From contig NZ_JBEJGX010000003.1 of NCBI RefSeq assembly GCF_040253635.1, positions 5,233,501 to 5,297,500 of the forward strand: a DNA stretch of 64,000 bases, read 5' to 3'. The notes beneath the pieces were generated by a model. It did no database searches. It saw only the letters and a program-made list of their open reading frames with translations, and was not told the DNA's origin. The first letter of the stretch is position 1; every line of letters starts with the position of its first letter. This document shows, one piece after another, positions 35,819 to 44,549 of the stretch. Source of the stretch: Streptomyces sp. Edi2. Its GTDB lineage: Bacteria > Actinomycetota > Actinomycetes > Streptomycetales > Streptomycetaceae. The translations under genes and the position numbers were made by a program.

Positions 35819-35852
35819 GGAAAGTACTTGTCATACCGGAAAGTACTTGTCA
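35819..35852. promoter_or_regulatory. Tandem AAGTACTT operators upstream of the membrane-protein/MarR pair
   Basis: GGAAAGTACTTGTCA occurs twice, at 35819-35833 and 35838-35852 (period 19 bp). Each copy contains the 8-bp palindrome AAGTACTT. It lies 48 nt before ATG 35900 and probably binds the winged-helix regulator encoded second in the operon. The rest of the 35531-35899 gap shows no gene or terminator I can support. Confidence 0.75.
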
Positions 35853-35899
35853 CGCTGTATGCAGGAAGTCGGAGCAGTACCAGTTGCCGGGGGGACAAC

Positions 35900-36319
35900 A
35901 TGGCGGAGTACGCCTCGCAGGAAGCAGCGGCCGCACTGGACCGTGCGCAGATGCTGAGCTCGAAGGTGCGGAAGGGAACGAGGTGGTACGTCTGGTACTA
36001 CCTGGTCTTCGGCTGCGCTACCGCGATCCAGGTGCTCTTCACCGGACTGCTGGGCCGGCCTCACGGCGTCGCGATCGGCAGCGGCTTGTGGTGCGCCACC
36101 ATCGTCGGGTTGTCCGTCTACGTGGCCCGACAGCGCGTGGCCCGCCGGGGTTTCGGATGGCGGCTCGGCGTCATGATCGCGTCCTGGGGGCTGCTCTACA
36201 GTGCGGTGCTGGTCCTGGGCCTCATGTGGTTCCAGGGGGCCCCGGCGTGGTGGGTGCCCGGCGCACTGGTGGTTGCCCTTCCCGGACTGATAAGCGCTTA
36301 CTTGGAGGCCCGGCGGTGA
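35900..36319 (+). CDS. Four-helix membrane protein of unknown function
   Basis: 139-aa protein with a charged N-terminus and four membrane helices (about 29-50, 55-72, 85-107 and 112-134). No family name is recognised with certainty. ATG 35900 after GGGGGGACA. Its stop overlaps the start of the next gene (GTGA), a coupling seen for many Streptomyces small membrane-protein plus MarR-type regulator pairs. Confidence 0.8.
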   Translation: MAEYASQEAAAALDRAQMLSSKVRKGTRWYVWYYLVFGCATAIQVLFTGLLGRPHGVAIGSGLWCATIVGLSVYVARQRVARRGFGWRLGVMIASWGLLYSAVLVLGLMWFQGAPAWWVPGALVVALPGLISAYLEARR

Positions 36320-36633
36320 CCGACCCGCATCGCGAGGCACATCCGCGTCACGCGCTCGACGACGTCATACACGCACCGGTCCGCTTCTCCATCGTGGCGA
36401 CTCTCGCGGCTGCCGAAAAGGCCGAGTTCGCCTTTGTCCGCGACACCGTCGAGGTGAGCGATTCGGTCCTGTCGCGACAGATGACCACCCTGGAGAAGGC
36501 CGGCTATGTCGCCGTCGCCAAGGGGTATGTCGGCAGGCGCCCACGCACCTGGCTCTCCCTGACGCCCGCCGGCCGCACCGCCTTCGCCGCGCACTGTCAG
36601 GCGCTGCGGGCGATAGCGGGCGACGGCGGCTGA
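36316..36633 (+). CDS. Winged-helix transcriptional regulator, MarR/ArsR-like
   Basis: 105-aa one-domain DNA-binding protein: DDVIHAPVRFSIVATLAAAE, VRDTVEVSDSVLSRQMTTLEKAGYV, then the wing VAKGYVGRRPRTWLSLTPAGR. This is the minimal winged-helix type (DUF4364/YjjQ-like small MarR group). GTG 36316 overlaps the previous stop, with TTGGAGG 7 nt upstream. Candidate reader of the AAGTACTT repeats before the operon. Confidence 0.88.
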   Translation: MTDPHREAHPRHALDDVIHAPVRFSIVATLAAAEKAEFAFVRDTVEVSDSVLSRQMTTLEKAGYVAVAKGYVGRRPRTWLSLTPAGRTAFAAHCQALRAIAGDGG

Positions 36634-36667
36634 CGGCGGCCGGGCGCGGCCGGCGGCTCAGGGAAGA

Positions 36668-36692
36668 AAGCCCCGCCAGAACGGGCGGGCTT
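36668..36692 (+). terminator. Terminator after the MarR-like gene
   Basis: AAGCCCCGCC...GGGCGGGCTT with a single bulge and a short loop, followed by CTC; 35 nt after the stop. Confidence 0.65.
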
Positions 36693-36761
36693 CTCAGAGC
36701 ACCGGGGCGGGGGAGGCTCGTCAGCGCAGACGGCCCCGTACCGACCCATACCGATGCCGTG

Positions 36762-36792
36762 TTGACTTGAAGTGCGCTTCAACTCATACCGT
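36762..36792 (+). promoter_or_regulatory. MerR-type promoter of the aldo/keto reductase gene
   Basis: -35 TTGACT (36762-36767) and -10 TACCGT (36787-36792) are separated by 19 bp, the over-long spacer used by MerR activators. The spacer region carries the dyad TTGAAG/CTTCAA (36767-36772 and 36777-36782) with centre TGCG. No merR gene is adjacent. The transcript would have a 5' leader of about 185 nt, purine-rich and full of AGAG/CAGAG motifs (36850-36945) with no ORF of note. Confidence 0.72.
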
Positions 36793-36984
36793 CCGGGACG
36801 TGACTCCGGTACAAGGCCGCCACGCGGGACCGGAGTTCAGCAATCAGGACGGGATCAGAGGCAGAGAGCCAGAGGCCGAGGCTCAGCGGCCGAGACTCAC
36901 AGGCAGAGCGTCAGAGACAGAGAGACAGCGGCAGGGACTCAGAGCCCCGGATCCGTCCGCCGTATTCCAGGAGGTAGCAGCAGC

Positions 36985-37980
<996 letters not shown>

Positions 37981-38001
37981 CCGGCCCGGGAGCAGCCGTC
38001 G

Positions 38002-38205
38002 TCAACGTGCCGCAGCGGGGCTGTTGAGGCAGATCAGCGTCTGCTGCCCGTTCGCAACGAGCTTTCGCTGCTCACCCTGGACGCCGAACACCTCCAGTTG
38101 GCACACGGTCAGGGTGCGTCCGGACTTCAGGACCGTTCCGACCGCCTCTATGTGGTCGCCGACGGCGGGCGCGAGAAGGTTGATCTTGTACTCGACGGTC
38201 AGCAC
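38002..38205 (-). pseudogene. C-terminal remnant of a PaaI-type thioesterase
   Basis: 67 codons that read VLTVEYKINLLAPAVGDHIEA, GTVLKSGRTLTVCQLEVF, NGQQTLICL: the second half of a hotdog-fold PaaI thioesterase, which is normally about 140 aa. The front half with the HGG active-site region is missing. The frame runs back through six codons to the TGA of the LysE gene, so the fragment starts right after that gene with no ribosome site. Most likely a relic left by recombination or insertion of the LysE segment. Confidence 0.75.
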
Positions 38206-38223
38206 GTCGGGGCGGTGGGTCCG

Positions 38224-38841
38224 TCAGCCGGCCAGACGTTCCACCAGCAGGAGCCCGCCGATGGCGATCATCATGGCACCGGAGCCCCGGGTGACCGCCC
38301 GGGCCGCCGACGGCCGGGTCTTGAGGACGGTCCGGGCGAGCACGGCGACGCCGAGGTAGACGACGGCGCATGCGGTCATGTGGAGCGTGCCGAGCAATCC
38401 CGTCTGCGCGGCGACAGGCCAGCCCGTCGCCGGGTCGATGAACTGCGGGAACAGCGAGAAGTACAGCAGCAACGCCTTCGGGTTGAGGCCGCTGGTCCCG
38501 GCCCCCTTGAGCATGATCTGCAAGCGGGAGGAGCCCGCGGTCGTACCGGAGGCGGTCAGCGTGGCCGGCTGCCTCAGCACGCCCCAGCCGAGCCACACCA
38601 GGTAGACCGCACCCGCGACGGTCAGCGCGGTGAGCAGAGTCGTCGAGCTCGCCACGATCACCACCAGGCCCGCGACGGCGAGCAGCGTGTATCCCGCGTA
38701 CCCGGCTATCAGTCCCGCGACCGCCGGCACGACCGACCGGTCCCGCAGCCCCGCCCCCATCGCAAAGGCCCAGTCCGCGCCAGGGGTGAACACCAGCAGG
38801 AGATCCACTGCCAGGAAAGCCGCCAGCGTTGTTGTTTCCAC
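38224..38841 (-). CDS. LysE family amino-acid/metabolite exporter
   Basis: 205-aa membrane protein with six helices. The LysE/RhtB signature is clear: AFLAVDLLLVFTPGADWAF near the N-terminus and GLNPKALLLYFSLFPQFI in the middle. Exports amino acids or related small molecules; the substrate is unknown. Divergent from an Lrp-type regulator, the usual arrangement. Its end abuts a truncated thioesterase frame. Confidence 0.92.
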   Translation of the reverse strand: METTTLAAFLAVDLLLVFTPGADWAFAMGAGLRDRSVVPAVAGLIAGYAGYTLLAVAGLVVIVASSTTLLTALTVAGAVYLVWLGWGVLRQPATLTASGTTAGSSRLQIMLKGAGTSGLNPKALLLYFSLFPQFIDPATGWPVAAQTGLLGTLHMTACAVVYLGVAVLARTVLKTRPSAARAVTRGSGAMMIAIGGLLLVERLAG

Positions 38842-38917
38842 AGCCCGGTCCTTCTCTTCCTTCTCGCGCCGCTCTCGTTCTGCGCTACGGAGGGAAGGTT
38901 AGGCCGGATCCACCCAA

Positions 38918-38933
38918 AAATGTTTCCGCATTT
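38918..38933. promoter_or_regulatory. AT-rich dyad between lysE-like and Lrp-like genes
   Basis: AAATG (38918-38922) and CATTT (38929-38933) with a 6-nt centre, in an unusually A/T-rich patch of the 129-bp divergent promoter. Candidate Lrp-family site. Confidence 0.45.
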
Positions 38934-38970
38934 ACTCCATGATCGCCCTCCGGCAGGGAGAATCTTCTCC

Positions 38971-39423
38971 ATGGATGCCTTGGACCGGAAGATTCTTACC
39001 GAGCTGCAGTTGGACGGCCGTCTCACGGTCACCGAGCTCGCCGCCCGCGTGCAGCTGAGCGTGTCGCCCTGCCACCGCCGCCTGCGCGACCTCGAACGAG
39101 GAGGCGCGATCCGCGGCTACCGCGCCGTGGTGGACCCCGCCGCCGTCGGCCTCGACTTCGAAGCCCTCGTCTTCGCCACGCTGCGCTGGGAGGACCGCGA
39201 CACCGTCACCGCTTTCGAGGAGGCAGTGGCCGCCGTCCCGCACGTGCTCCAGGCCCAGCGCCTGTTCGGCGAGCCCGACTACCTCCTGCGCATCGCCACC
39301 ACCGACCTGGCCGCCTTCCAGCAGCTCTACGACCAGCGACTGGCCAGACTGCCGGGCGTCCAGCGCCTGACCTCCACCCTCGTCATGAAGCACGTCGTCG
39401 ACGACCGCCCCCTGCCCGAGTAG
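38971..39423 (+). CDS. Lrp/AsnC family transcriptional regulator
   Basis: 150-aa regulator. N-terminal DNA-binding domain LDRKILTELQLDGRLTVTELAARVQLSVSPCHRRLRDLERGGAI, then the RAM ligand domain with RLFGEPDYLLRIATTDLAAFQQLYDQ. ATG 38971; the frame is open upstream but lies in the divergent promoter and LysE gene. Likely senses the amino acid exported by the LysE-type neighbour and controls its promoter. Confidence 0.92.
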   Translation: MDALDRKILTELQLDGRLTVTELAARVQLSVSPCHRRLRDLERGGAIRGYRAVVDPAAVGLDFEALVFATLRWEDRDTVTAFEEAVAAVPHVLQAQRLFGEPDYLLRIATTDLAAFQQLYDQRLARLPGVQRLTSTLVMKHVVDDRPLPE

Positions 39424-39530
39424 CCGCGCCGCGAGAACTCCCCATGCGGCCTAGACTTTTTGCAGCGTGAGCGGGCCGGTGCCGGCGGTCGCCGTTCCGG
39501 GCCGTTGCCCGTACGGAAGGACGGCGCGCC

Positions 39531-39941
39531 ATGGACTGGAAGCTCGAACTGGTGCCGGTTCCGGTGACCGATGTGGAGCGGGCCAAGCGTTTCTACGGCG
39601 AGCAGATGGGCTTTGCCGTCGATCACGACATGTGCGTCGGCGACGCGGTGCGCATCGTGCAGCTGACGCCGCCGGGGTCGGGCTGCTCGATCGTGATCGG
39701 CGCGGGTGACGGGGTCGCGGAGGGAGAGCCCGGCTCCCTGCAGGGGCTCCAGCTGGTGGTCTCCGACATCGCCGCGGCCCGTGCGCAACTGGTCGAACGG
39801 GGCGTGGCGGCCGGCCCCGTGCAGCATGTGGAGGACGGGGCGATGGCCGACGGTCCCGGCGGCGCGTGGAACTCGTTCGTCTACTTCAGCGACCCGGACG
39901 GCAACGGCTGGGCACTGCAGGAGCGCCCATCCGAGGGCTGA
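39531..39941 (+). CDS. VOC (glyoxalase/bleomycin resistance-like) family protein
   Basis: 136-aa protein with two beta-alpha-beta-beta-beta modules: KLELVPVPVTDVERAKRFYGEQMGF and GLQLVVSDIAAARAQLVERG, ending YFSDPDGNGWALQE, the standard VOC C-terminus with a metal-ligand Glu. Function ranges from glyoxalase to dioxygenase or drug binding; not resolvable. ATG 39531. Downstream DNA (39942-40089) has short CTGCCA/CAGGTC repeats only. Confidence 0.88.
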   Translation: MDWKLELVPVPVTDVERAKRFYGEQMGFAVDHDMCVGDAVRIVQLTPPGSGCSIVIGAGDGVAEGEPGSLQGLQLVVSDIAAARAQLVERGVAAGPVQHVEDGAMADGPGGAWNSFVYFSDPDGNGWALQERPSEG

Positions 39942-40089
39942 CCCGCGTACGCACCTGACCCGCCTGACTCGCCTGGCAGGCCCTGCGGCCCGGCAGGTCT
40001 GCCAAATCTGCCGGGTCTGCCAGGTCCCGCCAGGCCACAGGGCCACGGGCCTACAGGGCTACCGGACCGCGGGCTCATAGGGTCGCCGC

Positions 40090-40914
40090 ATGGCGATGAA
40101 CCGGGAAGACTTTCTGCGTGCCTTTCATGCCACGCATCCCGCGGTGACGGCGCGGGCGATGGCTCACGGGCGGTCCGGGGACGGCCGCTCCAGTTACGAC
40201 CTCCTGCGGGACCGGGTGGCGGCGTGCCGCCGGGTACTGGATCTCGGCTGTGGCGACGGGCTGTTGCTGGAACTTCTCGCCGCCGGGGAGGCGGGCGCCC
40301 GGCGCCGCCTTGCCGGGATCGACCTGTCCGCCGAGGAGTTGGCGCTGGCTCGCCGCCGCCCGGGCGTCGAACGGGCGGACCTCCGCGTCGGCCGGGCACA
40401 ACAACTTCCCTTTGACTCATCGCACTTCGACGGCTGCGTCTCCCATATGGCGCTGATGCTGATGAGCGACGCGGAACAGGTCGCGGCGGAGCTGGCGCGG
40501 GTGCTGGAGCCGGGCGGGACGCTGGCCGTCGTCGTGGGCGGTGGGGCGGCCGGCGGCGAGGCGTACGAGAGGTTTGTGCGGCTGGCGAAGCCGCTGTTCA
40601 AGGCGGCGCCGCCGGAGCAGCGGCCCCCGCCGCTCGGGGATCCGCGACTGCGCAGCCACGAGGGCTTCGACGAGGTGTTCGGGGCGGCCGGATTCGGTCC
40701 CGTGGAGTGGCAGACCGTACGGATCGATCTGTCCGGGCCACCCGAGCGGATCTGGCGCACCGTCGGCTCCTTCTACGACCTCGGACCGTTCGACGCCGCG
40801 GCCACCGCGGACCTACGGGCCCGATTCGAGGGGGAGTCGGCGGCGGCAGCGCTGCCGGACGGCAGCATTCCGTGCGCGATGAACGTACATCTGGCGACGG
40901 CGGTGCGGCGGTAA
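40090..40914 (+). CDS. Class I SAM-dependent methyltransferase
   Basis: 274-aa methyltransferase: motif I VLDLGCGDGLLLELL, acidic GIDLSAEELALA, AQQLPFDSSHFDGCVSHMALM, and LARVLEPGGTLAVVVGG (Methyltransf_11 pattern). The substrate is unknown; such proteins act on small molecules, often in secondary metabolism. ATG 40090 or the ATG two codons later (40096). Confidence 0.88.
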   Translation: MAMNREDFLRAFHATHPAVTARAMAHGRSGDGRSSYDLLRDRVAACRRVLDLGCGDGLLLELLAAGEAGARRRLAGIDLSAEELALARRRPGVERADLRVGRAQQLPFDSSHFDGCVSHMALMLMSDAEQVAAELARVLEPGGTLAVVVGGGAAGGEAYERFVRLAKPLFKAAPPEQRPPPLGDPRLRSHEGFDEVFGAAGFGPVEWQTVRIDLSGPPERIWRTVGSFYDLGPFDAAATADLRARFEGESAAAALPDGSIPCAMNVHLATAVRR

Positions 40915-40937
40915 TCCGGCAGCGGCTCCACGGCTGC

Positions 40938-41504
40938 TCAGCCGCCGTACGGGCGGGTCGCGCGGGCCTCGCGGAGGGTCACCGCCCACCAGGTCAGCTG
41001 GTTGAGCAGGGTGTCGGCGGCCTGTGTGGCGGGGGCCGGGTCATGCAGGCTGCCCGCCTCGTCGAAGAGGTTGCCGGAGAGCGCGAAGCTCACCGTTTCG
41101 CGGACCGTGGTGGCGTGCAACTCGGCGAAAACCAACCGCAGTTGCTCAACGGCGCGCAGACCGCCGGAGATCCCGCCGTACGAGACGAAGCCGACCGGCT
41201 TGGCCTGCCACTCGCGGTGCAGCAGGTCGATGGCGTGCTTGAGCGGGGCCGGGAATGAGTGGTTGTACTCCGGCGTGATCACGACGAATGCATCGGCCTC
41301 GTCGACGCGCTTGGCGAACGACTCGTACTCCTCGCTGCCGTAGCGGAGTTCGTACGGGCGGACGGCGTCGAGGTCGATGACGTCCAGGTCGATATGCGCA
41401 TGGGTGGCGGCGTGCCGGGAGAACCAGTTCGCGATGACGGGGGCGAACCGGCCCTCCCGGGTGCTGGCGATGATCACTGCAAGGCGGTAGGGGTGCTCGG
41501 ACAT
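40938..41504 (-). CDS. NADPH-dependent FMN reductase
   Basis: 188-aa flavodoxin-fold reductase: FMN-phosphate loop IIASTREGRFAPVIANWF, the PEYNHSFPAPLKHAID motif and SYGGISGGLRAVEQLR. Reduces FMN or quinones with NADPH. ATG 41504 (GAAGGG upstream); an open frame to 41618 runs through the promoter. The promoter carries a SoxR-type box, and S. coelicolor SoxR controls a reductase of this family (SCO2478, from memory), so this is a likely redox-stress gene. Confidence 0.92.
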   Translation of the reverse strand: MSEHPYRLAVIIASTREGRFAPVIANWFSRHAATHAHIDLDVIDLDAVRPYELRYGSEEYESFAKRVDEADAFVVITPEYNHSFPAPLKHAIDLLHREWQAKPVGFVSYGGISGGLRAVEQLRLVFAELHATTVRETVSFALSGNLFDEAGSLHDPAPATQAADTLLNQLTWWAVTLREARATRPYGG

Positions 41505-41557
41505 GCGGGGCCCTTCGTGGCGTGACACATGAGCGGCGGGAGCGCCGCTGACCACCG

Positions 41558-41588
41558 ACGCTAGGACCTCAAGCGGACTTGAGGTCAA
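41558..41588 (-). promoter_or_regulatory. SoxR-type promoter (19-bp spacer with perfect dyad)
   Basis: On the minus strand, -35 TTGACC (41588-41583) and -10 TAGCGT (41563-41558) are 19 bp apart. The dyad GACCTCAAG (41565-41573) / CTTGAGGTC (41578-41586), centre CGGA, is perfect over 9-bp arms and has the CCTCAAG...CTTGAGG core of SoxR boxes. It is 54 nt before the FMN reductase start. Confidence 0.88.
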
Positions 41589-41636
41589 GCGCATAGGCCA
41601 TGCCTGGGCCTCGTCCACGGGCGAGCAGCCCTCAGG

Positions 41637-42068
41637 TCACTCCGCCCCGAACAGCTTCAGCAGCTCCGACTTCTCGAACATCCGCGCCGTCTCGATGGCC
41701 GAGGGGGTGCCCGCCGACGGGTCCGCGCCGTGTGCCATCAGAACCTTGATGACCTCGTCCTCGGCCTTGAAGACCGCGCCGGCGAGCGGGGTCTGGCCAC
41801 GGTCGTTGGGACGGTCGGCGTCGGCGCCACGCTGCAACAGGGCCTCCACGGTGGCGGGGTGACCGTGATACGCCGCCAGCATCACCAGCGAGTCGCCCTT
41901 GTCGTTCGTCAGGTTGGCGGGGACACCCGCGTCCACGTATGCGGCGACGGTATCGGTGTCGCCGTGCCGTGCCAGGTCGAACACCTTCGCCGCGAGCTGC
42001 AGCACCTCGGGGTCGTGCGCGTGCTCGATCGCCTCGGGCCCCTGCGGCTCGGAATTCGCGTCGCTCAT
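41637..42068 (-). CDS. Ankyrin repeat protein
   Basis: 143-aa protein with three ankyrin repeats: ARHGDTDTVAAYVDAGVPANLTNDKG, DSLVMLAAYHGHPATVEALLQRGADADRPNDRG, QTPLAGAVFKAEDEVIKVLMAHGADPSAG regions, capped by ARMFEKSELLKLFG. Cytoplasmic protein-interaction module; the partner is unknown. In some actinobacteria a similar small ankyrin gene sits by catalase genes, but not here. ATG 42068. Confidence 0.9.
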   Translation of the reverse strand: MSDANSEPQGPEAIEHAHDPEVLQLAAKVFDLARHGDTDTVAAYVDAGVPANLTNDKGDSLVMLAAYHGHPATVEALLQRGADADRPNDRGQTPLAGAVFKAEDEVIKVLMAHGADPSAGTPSAIETARMFEKSELLKLFGAE

Positions 42069-42565
42069 GGTCGCCGGCCTCCTGCTGTGGTGGGTGGTGC
42101 GTGCCTGCACTGTGTCATCGCCACCTTATGCAGGCCACCGCTGTCGGGGCAGCGGGCGCGAGGAGGGGCGATGGTGGCTGCGGCTCTCGGCTGGGCATGG
42201 ATGGGGGCCGCCCGGTGGCCCCCGCCCCGGAGGCCTTGGCCTGAGCTGGGGTGTGAGTGTGCATTTGATCGGTGACGGACAGTGCCACCGGCCGGCAGCC
42301 GGGAACGCACGAAGGCCGGAGGGGATGTACCGCGGGACCCGCCCGCAGGACCGGAGCGAACGCCGGGGTGCCCATGCCACGTACCAGATGCGCCCGCGCC
42401 GTGGGGGCACCTCCCGGCCGAAGGCTGGGGGAGGGTCGCGGTGCGTCCCCTCCGGCCCCAGCGGCACCCACGAACCCCGCAAGGCGCCAGCCACCACAGG
42501 CCGGACGGCGCAAACGAGCCCGCAGCCAAGCGCCAGCCCAGCCCACCCGAGCTAACCCCCACCCC
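42069..42565. other. 497-bp intergenic region with dispersed palindromic repeat
   Basis: No convincing gene. At 42406-42437 a 30-bp imperfect palindrome reads GGCACCTCCC, GGCCGAAGGCT, GGGGGAGGGT. A close copy is at 49836-49867. Such CCTCCC-N-GGGGGAGG elements are common between Streptomyces genes. The rest is GC-rich with no ribosome-site-led ORF. Confidence 0.65.
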
Positions 42566-43585
42566 TCAGAACGCAGCCCGGATCTCCCCCACCCGTACCC
42601 CTCCGCCAAAGAGCGGGGCATCCTCCAGCCGGGACAGCACCGCAGCGTCCACCCCCATGAGCCGCAGGGTCCGGCCGAGAACCGGGCCCAGAGCGCGGCC
42701 CGCACCATCGTCGACCTTGAAGGCGAGGGCACGGCCGTCCGGAAGCGCCAGAGCCTGGACCGCCTCGGCCCCCATCTTGGCGAGCGTGCCCGGAAGGGCT
42801 TGCATCAGCCAGGTGTCCGGCCGCCGCGTGCCCGCAACGTACTCAGGGTGGGCACGCATCGCATCCGCAACCCGTCGCTCAGGACTGCCGGGCTCGGCCA
42901 GCACGAAGTACCGGAAGGCGCGGGCCAGCCCGGTCAGGGAGAGCGAGAGCAGCGGCGCGCCGCAGCCGTCCGTGCCGATGTGCGCGACGTCCTCGCCGCT
43001 CGCACCACGCACCCCCTCGGCCACCAGCTGCTGCAGCGGATGCGCCTGGTCGAGGTACGAGTCGAGCGGCCAGCCGTTGCGCGCGCAAGCGGCCAGCATC
43101 GCGGTGTGCTTGCCCGAGCAGTTCATCGTGAGGCGGTCACGGACCCGGCCGGCGGCGAGATACGCCTCCGCCTCCTCGGGGTCCAGCGGCAGATCCGCCG
43201 GCGTCTGCAGCTGCTCCGCGGTCAGCCCGTGCTCGGCCAGCATGCTCCGCACGAGGTCGAGGTGGAACGGCTCGCCGGAATGGCTCGCGGCGGCCAGCGC
43301 CAGCCGCTCGCCGGAGAGCTCCAGCCCCGCCCGCAGAACCGCCGCGGCCTGCATCGGCTTGTTCGTGGAGCGGGGGAAGACGGGAGTGGTCACCTCGCCC
43401 AGCGACCACTCCACGCTGCCGTCCGCCGCGAGCACCACCAGGGACCCGCGGTGCCGGCCCTCGACGAAGCCGGAACGGACGACCTCGGCGAGCACGGGGG
43501 ACACCGGCGAAGACGCGCCGGCTTCAGCGCCGGCCTCTGCACCGGCTTCCGGCGTCGGTGCGGATATCGGAGTGGGCGAGGTCAT
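42566..43585 (-). CDS. L-asparaginase, AnsA/Asparaginase_II (PF06089) type
   Basis: 339-aa enzyme of the thermolabile Rhizobium-type asparaginase family: SGFVEGRHRGSLVVL near the start, FPRSTNKPMQAAAVL with the SxxK-like Ser/Lys pair, SHSGEPFH, MNCSGKHTAMLAAC, and DGCGAPLLSLSL. Hydrolyses asparagine to aspartate and ammonia in the cytoplasm. The first 28 residues are an Ala/Pro/Glu-rich repeat extension (EAGAEAGAEAGA). Start ATG 43585. Confidence 0.9.
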   Translation of the reverse strand: MTSPTPISAPTPEAGAEAGAEAGASSPVSPVLAEVVRSGFVEGRHRGSLVVLAADGSVEWSLGEVTTPVFPRSTNKPMQAAAVLRAGLELSGERLALAAASHSGEPFHLDLVRSMLAEHGLTAEQLQTPADLPLDPEEAEAYLAAGRVRDRLTMNCSGKHTAMLAACARNGWPLDSYLDQAHPLQQLVAEGVRGASGEDVAHIGTDGCGAPLLSLSLTGLARAFRYFVLAEPGSPERRVADAMRAHPEYVAGTRRPDTWLMQALPGTLAKMGAEAVQALALPDGRALAFKVDDGAGRALGPVLGRTLRLMGVDAAVLSRLEDAPLFGGGVRVGEIRAAF

Positions 43586-43636
43586 CGGCGGCCTTCCGGG
43601 GAGTGACCCGTCGCCCCCCGAAGGCTTGTGGCCCGG

Positions 43637-44374
43637 TCAGGACAGCAGGTCGTCTACTTGCGCTTCGCCTTCACGGTACCTGCGGGCAATTTCGGCGCTG
43701 CAATCGTCGGCCGTGCGCTGCAGTGACTGACGGCGACGCGACACCTGCTGTTCGTAGCGGATCAGCCGGCCCATGGCGTCCTGCAGCTCCTGGTCAGTGC
43801 GCGCGGTGAGGTCGGACAGCTCCACCTCGCCGAGGATTTCCTCGGCGAGCCTGCGGTACTCCTCGCTGTGCGGCGTGCCGACCGTCACATGCCGGGCCGA
43901 CGAGCGGTGCCGGGACGGCAGGTCCGTCAGGATCTCCGGCAGCCGGTCGAGCAGCGGGGACTGCTGCGCGGACCGGCGGGCGATCTCGGCGCGCAGGATG
44001 TCGATCCGGCCCTGCAACAGCCGTCGCAGATAGCTGAGATCGGCCTCTTCCTGTTGTGAATCGCGCCGCACCACCCGCAGTTCGGGCAGCCCCAGGCCGG
44101 ACAGCTCGGGCGCCGTGACCGGACGGCAGCGGTCGCGCTGCTGCGGGGGGCGGGGGTGCTGCGCCTGGCCTGCCTTGGGCATGGGGCCGTCCTCGGTGCC
44201 GGGGGGCTCGACGCGAGCCGATGCCGTGGTCGTCGGCAGGGCGGTGGGGGGTGGTGGGGTGCCGGCCGGATGGGCGGTGTCTGGCGTGGGGGCGGTGGAG
44301 GTCGTCCGGCCGGCCGGTGTCGTACGGGCGGTTGGTACGGGACCGGGTGTCTGTCCGGCGCCGAGAGTGCTCAT
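43637..44374 (-). CDS. rsiG: Anti-sigma factor RsiG (binds WhiG with c-di-GMP)
   Basis: 245-aa protein: disordered Pro/Thr-rich front (1-100), then an antiparallel helical hairpin. Both helices carry the complete E-X3-S-X2-R-X3-Q-X3-D motif: Glu110, Ser114, Arg117, Gln121, Asp125 and Glu208, Ser212, Arg215, Gln219, Asp223. This duplicated motif defines RsiG, which uses c-di-GMP to hold sigma-WhiG and so delays sporulation (from memory of the S. venezuelae work). ATG 44374. Divergent from dtd. Confidence 0.93.
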   Translation of the reverse strand: MSTLGAGQTPGPVPTARTTPAGRTTSTAPTPDTAHPAGTPPPPTALPTTTASARVEPPGTEDGPMPKAGQAQHPRPPQQRDRCRPVTAPELSGLGLPELRVVRRDSQQEEADLSYLRRLLQGRIDILRAEIARRSAQQSPLLDRLPEILTDLPSRHRSSARHVTVGTPHSEEYRRLAEEILGEVELSDLTARTDQELQDAMGRLIRYEQQVSRRRQSLQRTADDCSAEIARRYREGEAQVDDLLS

Positions 44375-44549
44375 GGGTCGTTCCGTCCCCTCGTCCGGTG
44401 CCGCTTCCTGGGCATGTTGTCCATGAAACGCACCACGTGCACGCATCGTGCCACTCTGGGCGGTCCTTCTGCAGGGCCATGGCACCCGAACGGCCCCCGG
44501 AGGGGCACGGCTGTCCGAAGGCGGCGGGCCGCCCGGCATGATGGCGGGT

